From Exiguobacterium acetylicum (GTDB lineage Bacteria > Bacillota > Bacilli > Exiguobacteriales > Exiguobacteriaceae): 64,000 nucleotides of DNA. Positions 53,366 to 61,367 of the stretch are shown here, piece after piece. The DNA lies in NCBI RefSeq assembly GCF_019890935.1, contig NZ_CP082333.1, forward strand, positions 2,754,001-2,818,000, in the 5' to 3' direction. Within the stretch, counting starts at the first letter, position 1. Every line of letters starts with the position of its first letter. The notes below the pieces were generated by a model. That model was not told the DNA's origin, did not search any database, and saw nothing but the letters and a program-made list of their open reading frames with translations. Both the position numbers and the translations under genes were made by a program.

Positions 53366-53782
53366 GACGATCTCAAGCGGAATTTCGATCCCACGCCCTG
53401 CTCCTGCATCAATGATGAGGACCGGAAGACGCTTGTCATCGAAGACTTCTTTTTCGATCGTCGTATTGGACGTATAAGTCCGGATTTCCCCCATCTTCTT
53501 CGCTTCGAAGGAGACGAACGGAAACGGAATCGATTGGTTGGCGACTTCGAGCCGGATATCAACCTGTTGGTCATCGAGTCGAATGTCATTCGCTGTCCGG
53601 ATGACGAGACGCATCCGATCATTTTCCGTCAGGGTGACCTGCGCGGAAATGTTCTCGGTCTGTCCTGCACGCTTAACAGGATCCACGATGACCGTCGGGG
53701 AAGCGGTCTTCGCTTGTTCTGCGCGCTGACAACCAGGAACGACGAGTAAGGAAATCGCGAGGGGGAGAAGCCAGCGTTTCAT
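53360..53782 (-). CDS. small lipoprotein
   Basis: 140 residues. Lipobox LVVPGC (Cys 18) after a basic, hydrophobic start MKRWLLPLAISLLV, so it is a membrane-anchored lipoprotein. The mature part is beta-rich (VTLTENDRMRLVIRTAN, DIRLEVANQSIPFPFVSF) and may be Ig-like, as in BsuPI or DUF4352-like proteins. It starts 8 bp after the fabZ stop and is probably in the same operon. No function can be assigned. Confidence 0.75.
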   Translation of the reverse strand: MKRWLLPLAISLLVVPGCQRAEQAKTASPTVIVDPVKRAGQTENISAQVTLTENDRMRLVIRTANDIRLDDQQVDIRLEVANQSIPFPFVSFEAKKMGEIRTYTSNTTIEKEVFDDKRLPVLIIDAGAGRGIEIPLEIVK

Positions 53783-53789
53783 GTTCGCT

Positions 53790-54212
53790 TCACTTCATAG
53801 CAAACGTCAGTTCAGCGACACAGGCGACTTCCCCATCGACTGTGGCTGTGGCACGACCTTTACCGATTGGTCCGCGGACCTTCGTCAATTCGACTTCGAG
53901 GCGGAGCTGATCCCCGGGCACGACTTGACGTTTGAAACGGCATCCTTCAATTCCTGCGAAGAAAGCGAGCTTCCCTTGGTTCTCTTCCATCTTCAATACG
54001 GCGAAGGCACCAACTTGGGCAAGTGCTTCGACGATCAAGACGCCGGGCATGACATTGTATTCTGGGAAATGGCCATTGAAGAATTCTTCATTCGCCGTGA
54101 CGTTCTTGATTCCAACGGCACGTTTTCCCTCTTCGACCTCCAAAATGCGGTCAACGAGTAAAAACGGATACCGATGCGGAATGACTTCCTTGATTTGTTC
54201 GATCGTATACAT
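53790..54212 (-). CDS. fabZ: 3-hydroxyacyl-ACP dehydratase
   Basis: 140 residues, ATG 54212 after GGGAGCTGTCGAAT. Hot-dog fold with the FabZ catalytic pair: His in [13 protein letters not shown] and Glu in [13 protein letters not shown]. Other family blocks are [13 protein letters not shown] and [16 protein letters not shown]. It removes water from 3-hydroxyacyl-ACP in fatty acid elongation. The promoter of the two-gene unit carries a FapR-type box, tying it to malonyl-CoA control. Confidence 0.96.
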   Translation of the reverse strand: MYTIEQIKEVIPHRYPFLLVDRILEVEEGKRAVGIKNVTANEEFFNGHFPEYNVMPGVLIVEALAQVGAFAVLKMEENQGKLAFFAGIEGCRFKRQVVPGDQLRLEVELTKVRGPIGKGRATATVDGEVACVAELTFAMK

Positions 54213-54240
54213 ATTCGACAGCTCCCATCACTGATTAAAA

Positions 54241-54537
54241 TTAAGATTTCATCCAAAAATCGGTGATGCGGGTCCATGTGTCGAGCTTTAACACATCCAT
54301 TGCCTCGCCACCACCAAACGTCGCATAACCCACCATTGCGCCGACGATCAGTGCTACGACGATGAGAACGAGAACGATCAGTACACGTACGATGATCGGA
54401 ACTCGGCGTGTCGAATATGCACGAAGACGTCGCTCTGATTTGTGCTCCGGATTGCCGGTTTCCTGGTTTGAAGCCTGTTGCTTCTTCTTCAGGCGTTCAC
54501 GCGTTGGCTGATCCGTGCCTGTTTGGTTTTGTACCAT
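54241..54537 (-). CDS. EpuA/YwzB-family small membrane protein (annotated as RNA polymerase subunit beta-like)
   Basis: 98 residues from ATG 54537 (AAGGTG upstream; GTG 54546 also in frame). Polar, basic N-terminus (1-48), one membrane helix (IIVRVLIVLVLIVVALIVGAM), then the family tail YATFGGGEAMDVLKLDTWTRI. Members of PF11772 are often labelled DNA-directed RNA polymerase subunit beta because of an early fusion; their function is not established. As in Bacillus, it lies next to fabZ. Confidence 0.8.
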   Translation of the reverse strand: MVQNQTGTDQPTRERLKKKQQASNQETGNPEHKSERRLRAYSTRRVPIIVRVLIVLVLIVVALIVGAMVGYATFGGGEAMDVLKLDTWTRITDFWMKS

Positions 54538-54570
54538 CTTGATCACCTTTCATTGATTCAGTCTGAGAAC

Positions 54571-54599
54571 AGTATAGCATATTAGTACCTGGTATTAAA
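54571..54599 (-). promoter_or_regulatory. promoter with FapR box upstream of the epuA-like/fabZ unit
   Basis: TTAGTACCTGGTATTAA at 54582-54598 is close to the FapR operator known from Bacillus (TTAGTACCTAGTCTTAA in its own promoter). Minus strand -10 TATACT (54576-54571) and a weak -35 TTTAAT (54599-54594), 17 bases apart. The box covers the -35 and most of the spacer, so bound FapR would block RNA polymerase. Confidence 0.75.
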
Positions 54600-54742
54600 T
54601 AGTTCCAAATTCGCTACAAAACGTGTTCCGCAACTAGTGTAACACGACCAGACAGGCAATTCCTCTAAAAAATTTTAGTTTGTGTATATAAGGAAGGCGA
54701 AAAACAGTTTCCCACGTTCTGCGGTTTTTTTACACTTTTTTA

Positions 54743-54890
54743 AATCCAAATGAAACTGTCCGGCGTAAGCTTTCCAGAACGACGCAACAACGGTCCTTGG
54801 ATGGCACGAAACATCACTCCAATAACTCTTTAAAAAATTTAAAACTTTATGCAATCCAAATTACCCGACGTTGCGTAAGCTATTCAGAAC
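54743..54890. repeat. two direct repeats 110 bp apart upstream of the MPNTG protein
   Basis: Both copies hold AATCCAAA (54743-54750 and 54853-54860) and, 12 bases later, GCGTAAGCTTTCCAGAAC (54763-54780) or GCGTAAGCTATTCAGAAC (54873-54890; 16 of 18 identical). The offset is 110 bp for both blocks. The second copy ends 51 bp before the start of the gene at 54942, so this looks like a paired activator or repressor site. The rest of 54600-54941 shows no gene. Confidence 0.5.
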
Positions 54891-54941
54891 AGGCAAGAAA
54901 CACCTACCAAATAAACCAAAAACTGAGAGGAATGATTTAAG

Positions 54942-56309
54942 ATGAAACACACGAAAAAATTCGCAGCATCAGCAATGGCAGCAGCACTCGTACTACCAGG
55001 AACGGCAGCATTCGCTTCCGGTGGCGGAGAAGACATGAAACAAGATGCACCGAAAAACGTCACGGTCAAAACGAAAGCCGCTGACCTTCGTGCAACACTC
55101 GATCAATTACTCTCTGAGCACTTCGTCCTCGCAGTCATGGACATGAAGAAACAATATGACGGCTCAAAAGACGCACAGTACTACGAAGCAGCACTCAAAC
55201 AAAACGCACTCGACATGACTCCAGCAATCGCTTCAGTCTACGGTGACGAAGGCGCGAAACAGTTCGAGAAAATCTTCGTTGATCACAACAAATATACGAC
55301 AGACCTCGTCAAAGCTGTAAAAGCAGACGACCAAGACGGTATCAACGCTTCGAAGAAAGAAACAGAAGAGTTCGTTCAAGATCTCTCAAGCTTCCTCGAT
55401 ACAGCTACGGAAGGTAAACTCCCGAAAGCAGCAGCTGAAGAAGTCCTCCGTGCTCACGAAGCAGACGTCTACAAAACATTCCAGCAATATGCAGCTGGTG
55501 ACTACGAAGGATCGTACAACACGTTCCGCGAAGGTTACAGCCGCATGTACGATATCTCAAAAGCACTCTCTGTTGCAATCACAACACAGATGCCTGAGAA
55601 ATTCGACAATACAAAAGCTGACTCAAAAGCAGCAGATCTTCGTTCAACACTCAACAGCCTTGCCGCTGAACACGTTGCTCTTGCAAACCTCAGCATGACA
55701 GCTGGCGTCGACCAAGCGAAAGACTACGATGCAGCAAACTGGGCTGAAGACATGCACACAGCTGACTTCAAAGCAGCCATCAAATCGATCTACGGTCAAG
55801 CCGGTGCAGATCAGTTCGAGCAAGTTTGGACGAAAAACCACATCGAAGCACAAGCGAACCTCGTCACAGCAGCAGTCAATGACGATAAGAAATTGATGGG
55901 TGACGCACAAGACATGCTCAAAATGTTCTCAAACGACTTTGGTGCATTCCTTGGTGCAGCGACAGAAGAAAACCTTCCAACAAAAGCAGCACAAGAAGCC
56001 GTATCAGGTCACGAGACTTACGTCCAAGATACGTTCATGCAGTATGTTGAAGGCGACTACAAAGGTTCTGTCGACACATTCCGTGAGTCTTACGCTTACA
56101 TGTACGGCGTAGGAGCTAACCTCGGTGATGCAATCGTTAAACAATCACCAGAGAAGTTCATGGATGGTACTCCAGGATCAATGCCTAACACAGGTAACGG
56201 TGGAATGAGCGACAACAACTCAGCTGCAACAACTGGTGCGATCGCAGTATTCGGTCTTGCACTCGGAGCAGTCGGTCTTGTCCTCGCACGTAAACGTCAA
56301 AACGCCTAA
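54942..56309 (+). CDS. sortase-anchored (MPNTG) protein with two helical repeats
   Basis: 455 residues with signal peptide MKHTKKFAASAMAAALVLPG (cleavage near AFASG). Two homologous helical units of about 180 residues, each beginning KAADLR(A/S)TL(D/N)xL(L/A)(S/A)EH and each containing a (K/D)QFE segment, a (G/E)HExYV or AHEADV segment, a Q(Y)xxGDY(E/K)GS segment and FRE(G/S)Y. The C-terminus is a sorting signal MPNTG, hydrophobic ATTGAIAVFGLALGAVGLVLA, RKRQNA. Strong codon bias suggests high expression. It is directly followed by a sortase gene, its likely enzyme. The ligand is unknown; conserved His and Glu in the helices could bind metal or haem (inference). Confidence 0.85.
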   Translation: MKHTKKFAASAMAAALVLPGTAAFASGGGEDMKQDAPKNVTVKTKAADLRATLDQLLSEHFVLAVMDMKKQYDGSKDAQYYEAALKQNALDMTPAIASVYGDEGAKQFEKIFVDHNKYTTDLVKAVKADDQDGINASKKETEEFVQDLSSFLDTATEGKLPKAAAEEVLRAHEADVYKTFQQYAAGDYEGSYNTFREGYSRMYDISKALSVAITTQMPEKFDNTKADSKAADLRSTLNSLAAEHVALANLSMTAGVDQAKDYDAANWAEDMHTADFKAAIKSIYGQAGADQFEQVWTKNHIEAQANLVTAAVNDDKKLMGDAQDMLKMFSNDFGAFLGAATEENLPTKAAQEAVSGHETYVQDTFMQYVEGDYKGSVDTFRESYAYMYGVGANLGDAIVKQSPEKFMDGTPGSMPNTGNGGMSDNNSAATTGAIAVFGLALGAVGLVLARKRQNA

Positions 56310-56325
56310 GAAATTGGGTATAATC

Positions 56326-56358
56326 AATAACAGGATAGCGACATGCTATCCTGTTATT
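56326..56358 (+). terminator. terminator between surface protein and sortase genes
   Basis: Perfect 14-bp stem AATAACAGGATAGC/GCTATCCTGTTATT with T. The two genes can be made in different amounts. Confidence 0.85.
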
Positions 56359-56405
56359 TTTGTACATAGAGGGAATCCCTTCTCTCGGAAAGGAGATACG
56401 CGTTT

Positions 56406-57341
56406 ATGAAACGTTGGTTATTACCGGCGAGCATCATCTTAATGGTCGCATCGGTCGGAACGTTATTGTTCCTCTTGTTCGGTCAAACAAAACCGGATAC
56501 ATCAAACATCACGCAAGGTGACCCCAAAACAGAATCCGCGGCCTCTTCCGAGACGAAGGAAGAAGATCCGCTCAAGCCGTCTGAAATCTTCAAGAAGGAG
56601 TTCAAGGACCTCTCGGCAACGGAGGTCGAGCTTCCGAAACAACTCTTCATCCCGAAGCACGATATCAAGACGAAAGTCGAACAGGTCGGGCTCGATAAGG
56701 ATGGTGCAATGGCGACACCTAAAAATGAACAACAAGCTGGCTGGTACAAGTTTGGTCCGCGTCCGGGTGACGTCGGCAATGCCGTCATCGACGGTCACAC
56801 CGATACGAAGACCGGGCCAGCAATCTTCTATAAGTTGCATGAGCTGAAGAAAGGTGACCCGGTCGAAATCACCGATGCGTCCGGACGGAAGCTCGTCTTC
56901 CGCGTCAAAGAGCTCGTCCAGTACGATCACTTAAAAGCACCACTCAAGAAAATCTTTGGTCCAGCCGATACTCGGAACCTGAACTTGATCACCTGTATCG
57001 GAACGTATGATCAGAACCAAGGCACGTACGACGATCGTCTCGTCGTCTTCACGGAGCTTGACGAAAAAGCATCGGATCCAGTCAAGACACCACCAAAACC
57101 GGCGACGAACATTCGCGTCAGTGGTGGATTCATCAACTGGTATGCGTCAACCGATGAAGACGTCGTCAAGTACAACGTCTATCAAGAGAAGGATGGAAAA
57201 CGCAAAAAACTCGGTACGACAGAATCGATCGAGCGTAAAGCGTTCCCACTCCCTGAAGATGCAACAGGTCGTTTCGTCGTCACAGCGGTCAGTAAAGCCG
57301 GCATCGAATCAGAAGACGCGTTCAGCGCCGTCCAGAAATGA
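56406..57341 (+). CDS. class F-like sortase with C-terminal Ig/FN3-like domain
   Basis: 311 residues; ATG 56406 after AAAGGAGATACGCGTTT. N-terminal membrane anchor (LLPASIILMVASVGTLLFLLF), a charged linker, then the sortase barrel (about 75-215) with the catalytic His in AVIDGHTDTKTGPAIF, Cys in LNLITCIGTYD and Arg in TYDDRLVVFT. The G(x)HTD and LITC context is that of class F (often annotated class F sortase). From about 225 an extra beta domain (ATNIRVSGGFINWYASTDED, RFVVTAVSKAGIES) resembles fibronectin type III and is unusual. Follows its presumed substrate gene (MPNTG). Confidence 0.85.
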   Translation: MKRWLLPASIILMVASVGTLLFLLFGQTKPDTSNITQGDPKTESAASSETKEEDPLKPSEIFKKEFKDLSATEVELPKQLFIPKHDIKTKVEQVGLDKDGAMATPKNEQQAGWYKFGPRPGDVGNAVIDGHTDTKTGPAIFYKLHELKKGDPVEITDASGRKLVFRVKELVQYDHLKAPLKKIFGPADTRNLNLITCIGTYDQNQGTYDDRLVVFTELDEKASDPVKTPPKPATNIRVSGGFINWYASTDEDVVKYNVYQEKDGKRKKLGTTESIERKAFPLPEDATGRFVVTAVSKAGIESEDAFSAVQK

Positions 57342-57344
57342 CAA

Positions 57345-57377
57345 AACGGGATGTCTCCAAGCCGGAGACATCCCGTT
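57345..57377. terminator. bidirectional terminator
   Basis: Perfect 14-bp stem AACGGGATGTCTCC/GGAGACATCCCGTT between converging genes, with TTCTTTATTT on the right. Confidence 0.88.
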
Positions 57378-57379
57378 CT

Positions 57380-57973
57380 TTATTTATTTGCTGCCGGTAG
57401 CGCAATCCGAAGTTGTTTCTTACCGGACATCGTCTCATAGAACAAACTAAGTCGCCCTTCCGTCACGCGGAGCTGCTCCGACGGAATGAAGACGATCCCG
57501 ATTCGGCTCTCATTCGGTTTATATTTACCGTTCAAGGCATTAAATTGATCCGCAATCGTCACAATCTCATCCTCTGTCTCATACTCCCCGATCTTTGGTA
57601 GGATCTCGATCGTATCCGCCGACTGATTCGTCACTTTGACCGTGATCGCAAGCAACCGCCCCGACTCTCCCATCACTTGGAGGAGCTTTTGTTTTTCGAC
57701 CTTCATCTGAACGAGCGGCGTTTGTCGCGTTTTTTCCGTCGTATCGACGTCCAGCGTCTTCAGCTTCAATCCTGCCATCTCATAGACGACACCCAGTCGA
57801 TCTTCGCGATCGAACTGCTTCAGCTGTGCTTCATCGAGTCGGATCGATGTCCGTGGTTTTGTCTCTTTTACCGGCTCCTCTGCCTGAAACCAACCGAAGA
57901 GCGGGACCATGAATTTTGTTACGATGATGAGGACGAGCAAGCCCGACATCACATAAAACAATACTGTCTTCAC
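57380..57973 (-). CDS. single-pass membrane protein, unknown function
   Basis: 197 residues from GTG 57973, 6 bases after AGAGG; longer frames reach into the previous gene. One membrane helix (MKTVLFYVMSGLLVLIIVTKFMV by parts, about 3-22), then an outer beta-rich part with ITVKVTNQSADTIEILPKIG (Ig-like) and FIPSEQLRVTEGRLSLFYE. It resembles DUF4352-like outer domains in plan. Last gene of the sortase D operon, 14 bp after the ATP-grasp gene. Confidence 0.7.
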   Translation of the reverse strand: MKTVLFYVMSGLLVLIIVTKFMVPLFGWFQAEEPVKETKPRTSIRLDEAQLKQFDREDRLGVVYEMAGLKLKTLDVDTTEKTRQTPLVQMKVEKQKLLQVMGESGRLLAITVKVTNQSADTIEILPKIGEYETEDEIVTIADQFNALNGKYKPNESRIGIVFIPSEQLRVTEGRLSLFYETMSGKKQLRIALPAANK

Positions 57974-57987
57974 ACGTCGCCTCTTTT

Positions 57988-59049
57988 CTAAGCCTCGATC
58001 CGTTCCTTCATCCATCCCCGATCGAGCCCATGTACACCGGGACGCCCATGTGTCGCAAGGTACTGGCAATACTGGACTGCGAGATACTCTGCCTGAAACT
58101 CGACGTAGCGCGTACCAGGCAAGCTGTTGACCTCATAGAGATAGATTTTCCCATCCGCCCCGATCCCGACATCGATCCCGAGCGCATCGAGCGGGTAGGC
58201 ATAAAACGATTCGAAATAAACGGGGAACCGTCGCGCAAAGTCGACGATCCGTCGCGAAATCGCTTCATGTTGATCCGGATAGTTCTGCTTCATGAAGATG
58301 TCCATCCGCGTCGTCGAGAATGCCCCGTGACTGAGATGGCTGACCGATTCTTGGTGATTGTTGCTGACGAACGGAAAATATTTGACGAGTTTCCATCGAC
58401 CGTTCGCTCCCTTCGCGACATGGATCCGCATGCAATACGAATGGCCATGAATCGTTTGCGAGGCAATGAACGGCTGGACGATCATCGGATTCCGTTTCGT
58501 CTCTTCTTCGATGCGGCTAATCAATTCCCCTGTCGAACAGACGGTCGACTCGAGTAGATGGCTGAACCGGTACTGGTCTCCCTCCGGTTCGATCGTATAA
58601 ATCCGTTGCCCTTGTTTTCCGTTCGCCGGCTTGAAGACGATTTTTCCGTACTTTTCAATCAGTGGAAAAATCGCCTTTCCTTTCTTTACCCAGTGCATCG
58701 GAATCAAGACATCCTGAAACGATCCTTCTTGCGCGAGTTGACGTAAGACGACGTTTTTATTGCCAATCCGGTGCGTCGTAAAGGGAATCTCGGCTGCGAG
58801 ACGATTAAACAATTCCTTGTCTGCATCACTGAGCGGCAAATGATTGTAGATGACGTCCGGAAATTCATACATACCTGGGTGCCAGGCATCTTCGTCAAAG
58901 AAGAGTCCGCGGATCGTCCGATTTTCGAAGTCGACATCGCGCGGTCGGAAAAAGAAAATGTCAACGCCCATCGAGGCACCGATGACGCAGGCAATCTTAT
59001 CGCGAAACTGAGGTTTCTTATTCAGGCGCAAAATTCCGATTCGTGTCAT
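57988..59049 (-). CDS. YheC/YheD-type ATP-grasp protein
   Basis: 353 residues. N-terminal part typical of YheC/D proteins (GVDIFFFRPRDVDFENRTI, DVIYNHLPLSDADKE), then an ATP-grasp fold: IVFKPANGKQGQRIYTIE (Lys of the ATP site), MIVQPFIASQTIHGHSYCMRIHV, and the metal-binding LGIDVGIGADGKIYLYEVNSLPG (Glu and Asn in EVN). In Bacillus, YheC/D are spore-coat-associated, but their reaction is not known; ATP-grasp enzymes usually join an amino acid or peptide to an acid. Here it sits in an operon with a sortase and no spore gene, which suggests an envelope role. Confidence 0.85.
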   Translation of the reverse strand: MTRIGILRLNKKPQFRDKIACVIGASMGVDIFFFRPRDVDFENRTIRGLFFDEDAWHPGMYEFPDVIYNHLPLSDADKELFNRLAAEIPFTTHRIGNKNVVLRQLAQEGSFQDVLIPMHWVKKGKAIFPLIEKYGKIVFKPANGKQGQRIYTIEPEGDQYRFSHLLESTVCSTGELISRIEEETKRNPMIVQPFIASQTIHGHSYCMRIHVAKGANGRWKLVKYFPFVSNNHQESVSHLSHGAFSTTRMDIFMKQNYPDQHEAISRRIVDFARRFPVYFESFYAYPLDALGIDVGIGADGKIYLYEVNSLPGTRYVEFQAEYLAVQYCQYLATHGRPGVHGLDRGWMKERIEA

Positions 59050-59663
59050 GACGCATCCTCCTCGACGGGTTCAAAGTAGATCAAATACCGTTCCGTACTA
59101 TCTGTGACGTTATAAAACGGATAACAGGTCGAGACGACGAGCGACTCCTGCTTCGTTGACTCAAGAACCCGCGTGTCTTTGTAATCGACAATCTCGCTCG
59201 ATTGCATGACGTAGCGATAGGATCCGTTCGCGAGATAGAGGACGACCTCATCGCCCTTCTTCAACTTACTGATTTTCGAGAATGTCGTATCGTTATGCCC
59301 AGCGAGGAAAATCCGGTCGCCTTGCCCTGGAAAGGCTGTCTCCGGATGATGCCCGACGCCTTTTGCGAGTGTCGCGTCATCTACGCCTTCAAGCACCGGC
59401 AACTCCATTTCAAGTGACGGCACTTTTAAATAACCGACCGTCTCACCGGTTTGGAAGAGGACGTCCTCCGTCTTCTCCTTCGCTTGTTTGCTCGTTGCTG
59501 CTGATTTTGATGTCGTCGAAGACGTTCCTTCCGCCTGCACGACATCTTTTGCTTTTGCGAGTTCCGTCGTCAAGGTTTGCTGGACCGTCAGTTTTTGATA
59601 CCCGACATATCCAAGTAAGGCAAGTCCGATGACAAGTAACAGCGTTGATACGCGTCGCATCAT
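59046..59663 (-). CDS. class D-like sortase
   Basis: 205 residues from ATG 59663 (GGAGGTGCCGTT before it; overlaps the upstream stop by 4 bp). Membrane anchor about 6-25, Ser/Thr/Lys linker, then the sortase barrel: YLKVPSLEMELPVLEGVDD, His in RIFLAGHNDTTFSKI, Cys in LVVSTCYPFYNV and Arg in DSTERYLIYFEP. The STCYPF and AGHND motifs suggest class D. Start overlaps on both sides show it is translated together with its neighbours. The LPNTS protein just upstream of the operon is its most likely substrate. Confidence 0.9.
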   Translation of the reverse strand: MMRRVSTLLLVIGLALLGYVGYQKLTVQQTLTTELAKAKDVVQAEGTSSTTSKSAATSKQAKEKTEDVLFQTGETVGYLKVPSLEMELPVLEGVDDATLAKGVGHHPETAFPGQGDRIFLAGHNDTTFSKISKLKKGDEVVLYLANGSYRYVMQSSEIVDYKDTRVLESTKQESLVVSTCYPFYNVTDSTERYLIYFEPVEEDAS

Positions 59664-61288
59664 AACGGCACCTCCTTCAGCATTCGTGTCCATGCCCGGC
59701 AATACCCAGATAAATTATGCTCGACGTCATCGATCCGAACCCGCATCGAGTGGTGCCGGATATAAAAACTTCCGAGAATCCGACCGGGTTTCTTCATATA
59801 CATTGCGACTTCTGGATAGAAGAAGCCGTTTCGCTGATAAATCATCCGTCGTTCAATCGTCTGGTCGAGCCAGTCGAGCGGAAAATCAGCTAACACGTCG
59901 GCTCGTCCGAGCGCTTCGATCCGGTCAATCATCTCGCGTGCCGCAAGCATCAGTTCAAGGAACGTCGGGTACGTCGTCTCCCGGTGATGAATGAAGTCGA
60001 GTTTCGGGGAGACGTTCTTTAGACCGAACTGGAAATACCGCGCTTCCGGCAACCATTTCGTTAGTTCGTTCGCACTGTAGCTCAACCAGTGATCGTGGAA
60101 CTTCCAGTACGATTTAGCGATGAAATGCTCGAATGACCGGGCGACGCTGTCGAGCCAACGTGGATTGGAATCAAGTGCATACAACCGCATCAAGGCGTAC
60201 GTCGCTTCTCCTTCGTAGTAGATGATCCGGAAGGCATCCTTCAACGCAAACGACGGGTACTCGAGTACATGCAGGTATTGACCTGATGGTTGTTGCAGTG
60301 AAAGAATGCCGGCTGCGAGTCGTTGACTGAGTCGTAGATCCTCCGTCATCTGAAACGTCTGCATGTATTCCGTCAATGCTAAGATCGCTGCAGCATTCGC
60401 GCCGAGCTTGATTTCGTTCGATTCACGATCAAGCACGAAGGAACGCTCCCCTTCATGTACGATCAATTCCTCGATCAAATAGCGTTTTGCTCGATCGATT
60501 GCTTGGCGTAATCGTTCGCTTGGTGTCAGTCGATAGGCTTCAATCATTGAATAGAGTGTGCTTGCATGACGTAAGCTGTTGTAGAACTTGATCGGTTTAT
60601 CAAAGCATGGGAAGTAACCATATTGGAAGCGACCATTCGTCCGGACTTGGCGAGCAAGATACTCACTCGACTGGGCGACGATCGTCTTGATTTCAGAAGG
60701 AAGTGGGCTTGTCGTCTCACGGATTTTTTCGACATCACGTATGACTTCAAGTACATATGGTGTTTCGTCTGCGAAGACACCGAGTGTATCAAAGAGGAGG
60801 CATGGACTTGTCGGATGAAAGTCCATCCGCTCCGTCCGCCCTTGTTGGTGCGCATAATTGCTCAAGTTCGTTAGATTGATGTGTAGTTCTTGATGCGTCG
60901 GATCTTGTGTCAAAACGGCATTACCATTCAATTCTTCTTCTAGATAGGCACAATGCATCTTCCGATCGAATGCGATTCCGTGTCGGAAGTAATTTTTCCG
61001 AGTGTCTTTCACACGCTCGTTTAAGGCCTCAAATGAAAGTGCCTCAAAGTTTCGAGCGATATCGAGTTTTAACCACTCCATCTCCGGTTGTTTACGGAGC
61101 CAATTACGTGCTTGATCTTTTACGGATTGTAGTCCTTTGCCTTGAAATCGAACGACACGAGCCCGCTCTGATGCTTGTCCGAGTGAGACGAATAACATTA
61201 TCTGACGATTCCAGTAATAGATATCATCGGTCTTCATGTGTTGTTCCAGTACATCGATGGCAGTGGTGAATCGGTTGAGCAGATCCAT
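59660..61288 (-). CDS. protein with (alpha/alpha)-barrel-like domain, unknown function
   Basis: 542 residues from ATG 61288 (TAGGAG 11 bases upstream; GTG 61300 is too close to it). Residues 1-170 form an alpha/beta domain of unknown type. Residues about 220-480 have paired helices with the repeating (Y/F)xxLxxAYxLTxxxRLxxA and GEATYALMRLYALDSNPRWL patterns of six-hairpin (alpha/alpha) toroids, as in glycosidases and epimerases. No signal peptide. First gene of the sortase D/ATP-grasp operon. Catalytic residues cannot be named. It may process a sugar or peptide used at the envelope (inference). Confidence 0.7.
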   Translation of the reverse strand: MDLLNRFTTAIDVLEQHMKTDDIYYWNRQIMLFVSLGQASERARVVRFQGKGLQSVKDQARNWLRKQPEMEWLKLDIARNFEALSFEALNERVKDTRKNYFRHGIAFDRKMHCAYLEEELNGNAVLTQDPTHQELHINLTNLSNYAHQQGRTERMDFHPTSPCLLFDTLGVFADETPYVLEVIRDVEKIRETTSPLPSEIKTIVAQSSEYLARQVRTNGRFQYGYFPCFDKPIKFYNSLRHASTLYSMIEAYRLTPSERLRQAIDRAKRYLIEELIVHEGERSFVLDRESNEIKLGANAAAILALTEYMQTFQMTEDLRLSQRLAAGILSLQQPSGQYLHVLEYPSFALKDAFRIIYYEGEATYALMRLYALDSNPRWLDSVARSFEHFIAKSYWKFHDHWLSYSANELTKWLPEARYFQFGLKNVSPKLDFIHHRETTYPTFLELMLAAREMIDRIEALGRADVLADFPLDWLDQTIERRMIYQRNGFFYPEVAMYMKKPGRILGSFYIRHHSMRVRIDDVEHNLSGYCRAWTRMLKEVPL

Positions 61289-61318
61289 ATTCAGCTTCAC
61301 TCCTATTCTAAAAGGATG

Positions 61319-61353
61319 AATCGCAGTGAGGCACAGATGGCCCCACTACGATT
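61319..61353 (-). terminator. terminator of the Asp-Ala repeat protein gene
   Basis: A 14-bp stem (AATCGTAGTGGGGC/GCCTCACTGCGATT on the minus strand, two G-U pairs), then CATCCTTTT. Confidence 0.6.
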
Positions 61354-61367
61354 AACTACAGCATGAC

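Noticed and set aside
54751-54767. ECF-sigma promoter (TGAAAC ... CGTA) in the first 110-bp repeat
   Set aside because: The two elements are only 7 bases apart, far below the 16-17 needed, and TGAAAC is not kept in the second repeat.
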